From Pseudomonadota bacterium (GTDB lineage Bacteria > Pseudomonadota > Alphaproteobacteria > Rhodospirillales > 2-02-FULL-58-16), in contig JACZWD010000123.1 in NCBI GenBank assembly GCA_022572335.1, forward strand, positions 1-8,018: a stretch of 8,018 nt of DNA, given 5' to 3'. Each line of letters starts with the position of its first letter. Positions within the stretch are counted from its first letter, which is position 1. Positions 1 through 4,654 of the stretch are shown here, one piece after another. The notes below the pieces were generated by a model that did not search any database, was not told the DNA's origin, and worked only from the letters and a program-made list of their open reading frames with translations. Made by a program: the position numbers and the translations under genes.

Positions 1-121
1 GGATCACCGGCGCCATGGCGAGCACCGAGACGATGTTCACCGTGCCCACCACATGGGCGAGCGTGATGATGCCCAGCTTCCACGCGGTTCCGGGCCGCAT
101 CCCTTGCGCGTTCGAAGCCAT
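1..121 (-). CDS. Probable MFS transporter, N-terminal fragment (cut by window edge)
   Basis: Only the first 40 codons are visible, from an ATG at 121-119 to the window edge. The translation begins with a short polar stretch (MASNAQGMRPGTAW) followed by a hydrophobic segment containing ITLAHVVGTVNIVSVLAMAPVI. This looks like the first transmembrane helix of a major facilitator superfamily permease, but the part seen is too short for a diagnostic motif. A weak GGAA ribosome-binding site lies about nine bases before the ATG. The stop of the upstream SBP-like gene is 24 bases away on the same strand, so the two are probably in one operon, and the permease may carry a compound related to what the SBP-like protein binds. 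Another polytopic membrane protein is possible. Confidence 0.5.
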   Translation of the reverse strand, partial: MASNAQGMRPGTAWKLGIITLAHVVGTVNIVSVLAMAPVI

Positions 122-145
122 AGCGTTGGCCGTTCCGTATTCCCG

Positions 146-1033
146 CTAGGCCTCCGGGGGCGGCGCGACGATGTCCTCGTAGGCGTGGCGCTCGGTAATC
201 AGGCCGCAGTGCTGGAAGACGTCCAGGGTCACCTCGAAAGCGTCCGCGGTTATGGGCAGCGTCGGGTTCCAGCACCCGAGGCCCTGGTACGCCGTGATGG
301 TGGCGGCGAGAACGTCCTGGTCGATGTCGGGGAAGTAGGCCGCCTCGGCGCGGGCGATCTCGGCCGCGGGCGTCTCGTTGACGTAGTGCCGGGCCTTGGC
401 ATAGGCGCGCACGAAGGCCTTCGCCATGTCGGTCCGCAGCCATTCCGGGGACGCGGCCAGGCTGCTGAAGGCGACGGGGCCGATGGCCTCGCCGATGGAG
501 GCGACCACATGGCCGGCTCCGTCGCGTTCCAACTGTTGGGGCGCCGGGCCCTGCTGGTGAACGTAGTCCCCCCGGCCCGAACGGAAGGCCTTGTCGATGG
601 CCTTCACGTCGCCGGCGTCGATGGCCTCGATGCTGTCGTACGCCACGCCCATCCGGTGCAGGGCGTACTTGAACATGGCCAGCGGCTGGCCGCCGTGGTC
701 GACCAGGACCTGTTTGCCGGCCAGCTTGTCCCAGGTGAAGGCGGGGTCCGCCTCGCGGGCGGCTAAAAAGAACCCATCCCGTTCGTTGATCTGGGCGAAG
801 TGGACGGCGGGCGGTGTCTCGCCTTTTTCCAGGGCGGCGAAACTGTTGGACGGCGCCGACTGGACAACGTGGGCCGATCCGTCGGCGAGGCCCTTGATCG
901 CCGAGGTCCCGGGCGGGGCCACCGCGTGGGTCGGCTCCAGCCCTTCGGCCTTCAGGAAACCCGCGGCGATGGCGGCGATCAGCGGGCTGTAGAAGGCCGA
1001 GAAGCGGGTGAACATGATGTTGATCTGGGCCAC
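146..1033 (-). CDS. NMT1/THI5-like (SsuA/THI5-fold) substrate-binding-type protein without signal peptide
   Basis: A 295-residue protein of the periplasmic-binding-protein type II fold, NitT/TauT/SsuA/THI5 branch. It opens directly with the first beta strand and ligand-loop region (INIMFTRFSAFYSPL), followed by GFLKAEGLEP, the APPGTSAIKGLADG segment and VQSAPSNSF, the usual order for this family. The central KQVLVDHGGQPLAMFKYAL segment and the late LGCWNPTLPIT segment are also typical. The start is a GTG at 1033-1031, chosen because a perfect AGGAGG lies seven bases upstream (1041-1046). There is no signal peptide and no lipobox, so the protein should stay in the cytoplasm. Classical ABC binding proteins are exported, and no ABC permease or ATPase gene is in view; the next gene is a probable MFS permease. 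It could be a cytoplasmic ligand sensor or carrier, or an enzyme using the fold as THI5 does. Family call firm, function unknown. Confidence 0.8.
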   Translation of the reverse strand: MAQINIMFTRFSAFYSPLIAAIAAGFLKAEGLEPTHAVAPPGTSAIKGLADGSAHVVQSAPSNSFAALEKGETPPAVHFAQINERDGFFLAAREADPAFTWDKLAGKQVLVDHGGQPLAMFKYALHRMGVAYDSIEAIDAGDVKAIDKAFRSGRGDYVHQQGPAPQQLERDGAGHVVASIGEAIGPVAFSSLAASPEWLRTDMAKAFVRAYAKARHYVNETPAAEIARAEAAYFPDIDQDVLAATITAYQGLGCWNPTLPITADAFEVTLDVFQHCGLITERHAYEDIVAPPPEA

Positions 1034-1040
1034 GGCGATT

Positions 1041-1046
1041 CCTCCT
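1041..1046 (-). promoter_or_regulatory. Consensus Shine-Dalgarno that fixes the GTG start of the SBP-like gene
   Basis: Read on the minus strand this is AGGAGG, followed by a seven-base spacer and GTG at 1033-1031. It decides the start codon and shows that the lack of a signal peptide is not caused by a wrongly chosen start. Confidence 0.85.
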
Positions 1047-1131
1047 GTGGGCGGCGGGCTTTTCCCCCGGCAACGGGCCGGTTTTCACCACAGTAGCACG
1101 AAGGGGCGGCAAAGGGCGCCGCCGGAACTCC

Positions 1132-1148
1132 GGAAATTTTGAATTTCC
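1132..1148. repeat. AT-rich palindrome in the SBP-like gene leader (operator candidate)
   Basis: GGAAATT-TTG-AATTTCC is a perfect 7-bp inverted repeat with a 3-base centre, about 100 bases upstream of the GTG start at 1033, in an otherwise G/C-rich gap. It could be a repressor operator for the SBP-like/MFS unit. There is no U tract after it on either strand, which argues against an intrinsic terminator. Confidence 0.35.
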
Positions 1149-1173
1149 AGGTCCCGGTCCCACGGTCAAGGCA

Positions 1174-1192
1174 CGGCGGGCCGGTCCCGCCG
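1174..1192 (-). terminator. G/C hairpin just after the phosphodiesterase stop, without U tract
   Basis: CGGCGGG and CCCGCCG form a 7-bp stem around a 5-base loop, starting five bases after the stop codon (1197-1199) on the minus strand. The following minus-strand bases (TGCCTTGACC) hold no run of T, so this would be a weak terminator or a 3'-end protecting hairpin. Confidence 0.3.
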
Positions 1193-1196
1193 GCGG

Positions 1197-2459
1197 TCAG
1201 TCCCGGGACAGGGGCGCGCCGTCCATGCCGTCGAACGGCAGGCCGAGATGGCGGAGCACGGTCGGCGCGATGTCCACCGCCGAGCTCGGCGAGTCGGTGC
1301 GCGTCCCGGCCGCGAAGCCGCCGCCGCCGATGAACAGGAACGGGTGCTGCTCGTACGGCCCGAGGCCGCCGTGCTGGCCGCAGCCCATGTGGGTCTCGTC
1401 GGACAGGGGATCGGCGATGGCATGGCTCAGGCCGGGCACGCCGTGGGCGTTGGCCGCATCGGACTTGCGCGTCGTCAGGGCGATGGCGAGCGGCGTGTCC
1501 GTGCGGTGGCCGACCTCGGCCAGGGCGGGACCGGCGAAGACCTCGCCGATCCAGTCCTGGCGTTTGAGAAAGCGCACGATGGCGCCGCCGCGCGTCCGTG
1601 CCGCGTCCGAAAGATAGATGGCGGCGCTCATGCCGTTGGAGGCGACGACCACGTCGGACGATCCGTCGCCGTCTTTCAGCCCGGCGTCGATAAGCAGGGT
1701 CTCCAGGGGAACGATCCCGTCCACGGTTTCATGGCCGTGATCGGACGCGACCAGGAGCAGGACATCGTCGCCTTGCGCCTCCAGCCCGGCGACCGCGCGG
1801 GCCACCGTGGCCGCGTTGGCGTCGGCCGCGGCGAGGGCGTCCAGATGCTCGGGCGACCCCAGCGGCCGGGCATGCTGGGTGTGGTCCGGCTCGCATTGCC
1901 ACAGCACCGCGAGGGCGGGGCGGCGGCCGAGGGCGTCGTCGCAGAAGCGCCCGGTCATCGCCGTATCGCCGGCGGCGTCATGGGTGACGTCCAGGCGTTG
2001 GTCCCCGGGCAAACGTTCGAGGCCGGGTCCGAACGAGCCCTGCCGGTGACAGACGACGCCGTATCCGTCCGGGTCCTGGAAATGGGCGGCGCCGGCCGAC
2101 ACGTTGGAAAAAATGACGGCGCCGCCGTGCTCCCGCAGACGTTCCGCCAGGGTCGGGACCAGCAGCGTGCGGCCCGTGGCGGTGCGCAGGCGGTCGCGGA
2201 AATCCGGCCGCCCGGCCGAGATGGCGAACAGGCCGTCCCCTTCGTCCAGGGCCACGCAGTTGCCTTCGAGTCCGTGCCGGCCGGGCAGGCATCCGGTGGC
2301 AATCGAGGCCGACGTGGTCCGCGTCGTCGACGGGAACACGCCGCGGTGGCTGGCGAAGACCCGCGACCGGCCGGCCAGACGCGCCAGGTTGGGAGTCAAC
2401 TCGGGCGTCACCATATCGGCGCGCAGGCCATCGCAGACGACCAGAACCGCTCGTTTCAC
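1197..2459 (-). CDS. Alkaline-phosphatase-superfamily phosphodiesterase / nucleotide pyrophosphatase-like enzyme
   Basis: A 420-residue metal-dependent hydrolase of the type I phosphodiesterase/nucleotide pyrophosphatase (NPP) family. The expected active-site elements appear in order: VVCDGLRAD with metal ligand Asp10; FPSTTRTT with the nucleophile Thr45 or Thr46; the ATGCLPGRHGL segment; DHTQH with Asp192 and His196; SDHGHE with Asp240 and His241; and GQHGG with His363. This set supports a two-metal enzyme cleaving phosphate esters or diesters. The substrate cannot be read from sequence. I chose the GTG at 2459-2457 because the first beta strand begins there; an in-frame TTG at 2510 would add 17 residues (RGLVPQRCKSCGENPR) that do not look like this family. 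Neither start has a strong ribosome-binding site. No signal peptide is present, so it is probably cytoplasmic. HU lies 100 bases upstream on the same strand and is likely a separate unit. Confidence 0.83.
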   Translation of the reverse strand: MKRAVLVVCDGLRADMVTPELTPNLARLAGRSRVFASHRGVFPSTTRTTSASIATGCLPGRHGLEGNCVALDEGDGLFAISAGRPDFRDRLRTATGRTLLVPTLAERLREHGGAVIFSNVSAGAAHFQDPDGYGVVCHRQGSFGPGLERLPGDQRLDVTHDAAGDTAMTGRFCDDALGRRPALAVLWQCEPDHTQHARPLGSPEHLDALAAADANAATVARAVAGLEAQGDDVLLLVASDHGHETVDGIVPLETLLIDAGLKDGDGSSDVVVASNGMSAAIYLSDAARTRGGAIVRFLKRQDWIGEVFAGPALAEVGHRTDTPLAIALTTRKSDAANAHGVPGLSHAIADPLSDETHMGCGQHGGLGPYEQHPFLFIGGGGFAAGTRTDSPSSAVDIAPTVLRHLGLPFDGMDGAPLSRD

Positions 2460-2461
2460 GC

Positions 2462-2474
2462 GGGGATTTTCCCC
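2462..2474. repeat. Palindrome abutting the phosphodiesterase start codon
   Basis: GGGGA-TTT-TCCCC is a perfect inverted repeat (5-bp arms, 3-base centre) ending two bases before the GTG start at 2459. It lies where a ribosome-binding site would be. It could be a small RNA hairpin that limits initiation or an operator half, and it could also be chance. Confidence 0.25.
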
Positions 2475-2559
2475 ACAGGATTTACACCGTTGCGGCACCA
2501 GGCCCCGCAACCACCCCGCTGGGCGGCCGCGGCGCCTTCACGGGAATCGACGAACGGCC

Positions 2560-2835
2560 CTACCCGTTCACCGCATCCTTGAGGGGCCGGCCGGCCTTGA
2601 ACTTGGGTTGTATGGAGGCCGGGATCTGGATGGTTTCACCGGTGCGGGGATTTCGGCCCTGACGGGCCGCGCGCCGGCGGGTGGAAAAGGTACCGAACCC
2701 CACCAGCCGAACATCCTCGCCGTTTCTAAGAGCGTCGGTGATGGCGCTGAAAATCGCGTCGACCGCATTGTCGGCGCTGGCCTTGCTGAGGCCGGAACTC
2801 CTGGCCACAGCCGCGACGACATCCTGTTTGTTCAT
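2560..2835 (-). CDS. HU-family nucleoid-associated DNA-binding protein
   Basis: The 91-residue product has the usual HU length. The first 40 residues (MNKQDVVAAVARSSGLSKA onward) form the helical dimerisation body. DVRLVGFGTFSTRRRAAR (41-58) is the beta platform. GRNPRTGETIQIPAS (60-74) is the DNA-binding arm with the conserved intercalating Pro63, and KFKAGRPLKDAV (78-89) is the C-terminal helix. HU dimers bend DNA with little sequence specificity and shape the nucleoid. I chose the ATG at 2835-2833 rather than an in-frame codon at 2862, because the protein then matches the family exactly and an all-G ribosome-binding site precedes it. A single-chain family with one gene in view; whether it is the alpha or beta type, or an IHF relative, cannot be decided, but the lack of extra terminal extensions favours HU. 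Confidence 0.93.
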   Translation of the reverse strand: MNKQDVVAAVARSSGLSKASADNAVDAIFSAITDALRNGEDVRLVGFGTFSTRRRAARQGRNPRTGETIQIPASIQPKFKAGRPLKDAVNG

Positions 2836-2842
2836 GGTGGTT

Positions 2843-2850
2843 CCCCCCCC
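2843..2850 (-). promoter_or_regulatory. Homopolymeric G8 Shine-Dalgarno of the HU gene
   Basis: On the minus strand eight consecutive G stand seven bases before the HU ATG and take the place of AGGAGG. A short hairpin, GGTTC-N5-GAACC (2856-2870), lies immediately upstream in the leader. Confidence 0.55.
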
Positions 2851-2855
2851 TTGCA

Positions 2856-2870
2856 GGTTCAAAGAGAACC
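2856..2870. repeat. Leader hairpin of the HU gene
   Basis: GGTTC-AAAGA-GAACC (5-bp arms, 5-base loop) lies between the likely promoter region and the G8 ribosome-binding site of HU. It may act as a 5'-UTR stabiliser or operator. Evidence is structural only. Confidence 0.3.
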
Positions 2871-2925
2871 CGAATAAACCCCAATACGAGCCGTTCGTCC
2901 AGCCGTGATATGCGCGGCGGACGCT

Positions 2926-3095
2926 TTACCGCTTTTTCGATCCCGCATCCAGCAGGGATTTCACCTCGCTGAATATGGACATCCATATGTCATATTCCTC
3001 GACGTGACCGGCGGCACGCAGTTCATTGGCGCGTCTTTTCCGAAGCGTTCTACGAATCGTTTGGCGGTGAGCCCGATCTCGGTTTCGTCTGTCAT
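2926..3095 (-). pseudogene. Small helical protein gene with a -1 frameshift
   Basis: An ATG at 3095-3093, preceded by a GAGGA ribosome-binding site about seven bases upstream, opens MTDETEIGLTAKRFVERFG, an amphipathic helix. After Lys20 (A-run at 3036-3039) this frame gives unlikely sequence and stops. The -1 frame continues with plausible coding sequence, RRANELRAAGHVEEYDIW followed by MSIFSEVKSLLDAGSKKR and a TAA at 2926-2928. Joined, the two parts give about 56 residues resembling small hypothetical proteins of the type RFVERxGxxAPxxARxRAxEL...W..I..AV..LL known to me from alphaproteobacteria, but a few residues short between G19 and RANEL. The eight bases GACGCGCC encode DAP in one frame and RRA in the other, so a deletion between two copies of that octamer is a good explanation. 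A programmed frameshift or a sequencing error are alternatives. Function unknown. Confidence 0.55.
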
Positions 3096-3140
3096 GGTCG
3101 TCCTCGCCGCAAGAAAGGGCGTCCCCCGCGTATCGTTGTC

Positions 3141-3170
3141 GGGGGGGCACCCCCCGTGTCCCCCCGGGGG
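3141..3170. repeat. G7/C6 hairpin followed by a C/G-tract hairpin
   Basis: Seven G (3141-3147), the bases CA, then six C (3150-3155) form a nearly loopless G/C stem. It is followed by CCCCCC/GGGGG (3160-3170), so alternative pairings among these tracts are possible. No U tract follows in either direction in the position needed for a terminator. Confidence 0.45.
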
Positions 3171-3212
3171 CCGCGGGCAACAAAAAAACGAGCGGCTGGA
3201 AACGGTGCCATT

Positions 3213-3235
3213 GGGAGACCCTCGCGGGGTCTCCC
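3213..3235. repeat. Perfect 9-bp stem-loop upstream of the FNR-type gene
   Basis: GGGAGACCC and GGGTCTCCC pair perfectly around a TCGCG loop. There is no adjacent T run on either strand. It may be a factor-binding or leader structure for the small minus-strand gene, or a remnant repeat. Confidence 0.5.
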
Positions 3236-3289
3236 TGTCCCGATCCGCGACCCCACCGAGCACTTTGCGAAGGTATCCGGCCCGGTGCC

Positions 3290-3303
3290 TTGACGTTGAT
3301 CAT
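3290..3303. promoter_or_regulatory. FNR/FixK-like box between divergent genes (8 of 10 matches)
   Basis: TTGAC-GTTG-ATCAT matches the FNR consensus TTGAT-N4-ATCAA at eight of ten positions. It lies 211 bases upstream of the FNR-type gene and about 195 bases upstream of the small minus-strand gene. I could not find a good -10 at the class II distance on either strand, so function is uncertain; autoregulation of the regulator is the natural hypothesis. Confidence 0.35.
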
Positions 3304-3344
3304 GATGGGCGGGCCAGACCGTCGCTGAAAACCATATCACTCTT

Positions 3345-3375
3345 CAACCGACGGGCCGTAAAAGGCGTTCGGTTG
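3345..3375. repeat. Inverted repeat in the FNR-type gene leader
   Basis: CAACCGA (3345-3351) and TCGGTTG (3369-3375) are perfect 7-bp inverted arms. A second short stem, GCC/GGC (3355-3357 and 3363-3365), is nested between them. In RNA this gives a stem with a small internal loop in the 5' leader, 138 bases before the start codon. Confidence 0.4.
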
Positions 3376-3513
3376 TGGGGGGAAGGGGAGTGCGCTAACG
3401 TCGCCGCTACGATGACTCTTGTGGCGCGGCGGGAAAAATGGTCCTGGTCGGCGCGCGCCGGCCGAAATTCGGGGGAGGTGTGGCGGAGGGGACGGTTTTG
3501 TTGGGACGAATCC

Positions 3514-4245
3514 ATGGCAGCGTGTAACACATCGAGCATCCGACGGGATTGCTTTACCTGCCAAAGCCGGGAGCGGGCGGAGTGGTGCGCCCTGAACAAA
3601 GAGGAACTTCGCCTCCTCGACAAAGCGAAGGTCGTCCGCGAATACCGGCCCGGAGAGGTCATTTTTCACCAGGGAGACCCGTGCCGCGGTGTCCACTGTT
3701 TCGAGACCGGCATGGTGGGCCTCCGCAAGATCGACGCCGACGGGAATTCCATTCTTCTTGGCCTGGCCTACCCGGGTGACACCCTTGGCTACCGGTCCTT
3801 TCTCGTCGGCGAGGACCACGGGGCCAGCGCCGAAACCTTGAAGCCGAGTACCATCTGCTTCCTCGACGGCGCAACCGTCAGGACCTTGCTCAAACACAAT
3901 CCCGCCCTCGGGCTCCAGTTCCTGCAAACCGTGGCACGGGAACTGGGTGCCGCCGAGGAGAGGATTCTGCAGAGCGTGACCCTGAGCGTCCGCGCCCGGT
4001 TCGCCCACCTCCTGCTGGTTCTCAAGGATCGCTACGCGACCAGCGGCAAGGACGGCAGGTTCGAGTTGGAGCTGCCCCTGGCGCGGCAGGATTTGGCGGC
4101 CATGATCGGCATCCGCCCGGAAACCATGTCCCGTGCCATCAAGCAACTGGAAGAGGACGGCGTCGCCTATTTTTCCGGCCGTTCCGTGGCGGTGCCGGAC
4201 GTCAAGCGTCTGCTCCGGGAAATCGAACCCGAGAGCTACCTGTGA
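3514..4245 (+). CDS. Crp/FNR-family transcriptional regulator, FNR-type with probable Fe-S cysteines
   Basis: A 243-residue protein. The N-terminus holds DCFTCQSRERAEWC, with Cys13, Cys16 and Cys25. Residues about 30-125 form the cyclic-nucleotide-binding-like beta roll (YRPGEVIFHQGDP, ETGMVGLRKIDADG, YPGDTLG). Cys115 in TICFLDGATV aligns with Cys122 of E. coli FNR. A dimerisation helix follows at about 128-160, and the C-terminal HTH carries IRPETMSRAIKQLEEDG with Glu203, Ser206 and Arg207, the E-x2-SR set that reads TTGAT half-sites. Four cysteines at FNR-like spacing suggest an oxygen-labile [4Fe-4S] sensor, although the second interval (x8) differs from E. coli (x5). The ATG at 3514 is chosen because the frame upstream does not look like protein; only a partial GGGA ribosome-binding site precedes it, so the start is moderately sure. 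A candidate small RNA with a matching box is encoded convergently right downstream. Confidence 0.9.
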   Translation: MAACNTSSIRRDCFTCQSRERAEWCALNKEELRLLDKAKVVREYRPGEVIFHQGDPCRGVHCFETGMVGLRKIDADGNSILLGLAYPGDTLGYRSFLVGEDHGASAETLKPSTICFLDGATVRTLLKHNPALGLQFLQTVARELGAAEERILQSVTLSVRARFAHLLLVLKDRYATSGKDGRFELELPLARQDLAAMIGIRPETMSRAIKQLEEDGVAYFSGRSVAVPDVKRLLREIEPESYL

Positions 4246-4269
4246 CGGCTTTTCACCACCCGTCATGAC

Positions 4270-4293
4270 AAAAAAAGTGGGGCCTGAGGCCCC
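4270..4293 (-). terminator. Strong rho-independent terminator on the minus strand
   Basis: Read on the minus strand: GGGGCC-TCA-GGCCCC (4293-4279), two bases, then seven T (4276-4270). On the plus strand the same hairpin would follow the FNR-type gene but has only a weak T stretch, so it mainly serves minus-strand transcription. No minus-strand protein gene ends next to it, which points to an RNA gene. Confidence 0.8.
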
Positions 4294-4334
4294 GCAAGAT
4301 TTACAAGGAAACATGACGTTTAGAGGGAAATGAA

Positions 4335-4369
4335 CTCGGAATACCGAGCCTCGGGGATTGCTCCCCGAG
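4335..4369. repeat. Tandem hairpins in the candidate small RNA
   Basis: CTCGG-AATA-CCGAG (4335-4348) and CTCGGGG-N6-CCCCGAG (4350-4369) stand one base apart. They share the CTCGG/CCGAG core, so alternative pairing between the two is possible. Confidence 0.6.
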
Positions 4370-4379
4370 TGGCTAGAGT

Positions 4380-4418
4380 CTTATAGAATTGGGGACTGGC
4401 GTCCTTGACCTGAGTCAA
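4380..4418 (-). promoter_or_regulatory. FNR/FixK-type box and -10 element of the candidate small RNA
   Basis: TTGAC-TCAG-GTCAA (minus strand, 4418-4405) is a perfect 5-bp inverted repeat of the TTGA-N6-TCAA class recognised by FNR, FixK, DNR and NnrR. Nineteen bases further comes TATAAG (4385-4380), five of six to the -10 consensus. The -35 position for this -10 holds only TCAAGG, so activator dependence is expected. In classical class II promoters the gap is about 22 bases; the 3-base difference leaves open repression, or use of a shifted -10. Confidence 0.55.
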
Positions 4419-4425
4419 GTGGTTA

Positions 4426-4457
4426 TACCAAGGGACGCTGATCATGACCCATAGAGA
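4426..4457. repeat. Left terminal inverted repeat of MITE copy 1
   Basis: Begins TACCAAGGGACGCTGATCAT and ends CATAGAGA. It pairs with 4655-4686 with three mismatches. Confidence 0.85.
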
Positions 4458-4458
4458 C

Positions 4459-4550
4459 GGCTTACCAAGGTTTTCGGCTAGGAGCGTGCGCCGTGGCGAT
4501 GCGGGGCATCGCGAAGCGTGCGCGACGCCGTCCGAAAGCCCTGGTAAGCC
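4459..4550. repeat. Nested inverted repeat with inner hairpin inside MITE copy 1
   Basis: The arms 4459-4477 (GGCTTACCAAGG then TTTTCGG) and 4532-4550 pair over 19 bases with two differences, one of which is a G-U pair in RNA. Between them is the hairpin GCGATGC-GGG-GCATCGC (4496-4512), bracketed by direct repeats of GCGTGCGC. As RNA this would fold into a long stem with a capped branch. Confidence 0.75.
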
Positions 4551-4654
4551 GCCGTTCCGGTCGCGTATGCGGCCCGTCGGAGGGCGTCGAAAAGTTTTGA
4601 CGATGCGCCGCATCGCCGGCAACGTTCCTCCTGCCCGACGAGCCGCCTACGCGA

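Larger units (their letters stand above)
3096..3513. other. Hairpin-rich intergenic region between the broken small gene and the FNR-type gene
   Basis: A 418-base gap that should carry the divergent promoters of the small minus-strand gene and the plus-strand regulator. It holds G-tract/C-tract hairpins (3141-3170), a perfect 9-bp hairpin (3213-3235), an FNR-like site (3290-3303) and a 7-bp inverted repeat with inner stem (3345-3375). Open frames across it on either strand read as low-complexity Arg/Pro/Gly sequence, so I see no gene here. I could not place a convincing -35/-10 pair. Confidence 0.6.
4270..4373 (-). ncRNA. Candidate ~105-nt small RNA, possibly controlled by FNR
   Basis: A complete small transcription unit is visible on the minus strand. 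A TATAAG -10 (4385-4380) predicts a start near 4373-4370. The transcript would begin with a 7-bp hairpin (CTCGGGG/CCCCGAG, 4369-4350), then a 5-bp hairpin (CTCGG/CCGAG, 4348-4335), then an unpaired linker of about 40 nt with C/U-rich motifs (TTTCCCTCT and TTTCCTTG), and end in the intrinsic terminator with seven U. This hairpin-linker-terminator layout is typical of Hfq-dependent antisense small RNAs, whose C/U-rich linkers pair with ribosome-binding sites. An FNR/FixK-type box lies upstream. The unit is convergent with the FNR-type gene, 24 bases past its stop. FnrS of enterobacteria is the functional parallel; I see no sequence similarity to it. Alternative: the terminator belongs to rpoH and was moved away by the MITE. 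Confidence 0.6.

Noticed and set aside
53..766. Long plus-strand open frame of 237 codons opposite the SBP-like gene
   Set aside because: It is antisense to a gene with clear family motifs and a perfect ribosome-binding site; its Gly/Arg/Val-rich translation is typical of shadows in GC-rich DNA.
1248..2582. Plus-strand open frame of 444 codons opposite the phosphodiesterase
   Set aside because: The opposite strand carries all active-site motifs of the NPP family; this frame has no recognisable domain and an Ala/Gly/Arg-biased composition.
3036..3041. Programmed -1 frameshift site in the small gene
   Set aside because: GGA-AAA with only four A lacks the X-XXY-YYZ pattern, and the octamer explanation accounts for the two frames; kept only as an alternative.
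2905..3513. N-terminal extension of the FNR-type gene frame by about 200 codons
   Set aside because: The frame is open by chance across hairpins and the leader; the translation is low-complexity and family proteins begin near the cysteine motif, as from 3514.
3337..4314. 325-codon minus-strand open frame opposite the FNR-type gene
   Set aside because: Shadow of the well-supported regulator; it also runs across the terminator and the leader hairpins.
4405..4429. TTGACC with TTATAC as a plus-strand promoter reading into the MITE
   Set aside because: The spacing is only 12 to 13 bases, too short for a sigma-70 promoter; the TTGA-N6-TCAA palindrome explains the motif better.
4320..4622. Minus-strand frame of 100 codons starting inside the MITE, with AGGAGG four bases before a TTG
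   Set aside because: Most of it is encoded by inverted-repeat sequence, it reads out through the terminal repeat and the FNR box, and copy 2 has a single-base deletion within the frame. The Shine-Dalgarno-like match is noted but does not outweigh this.
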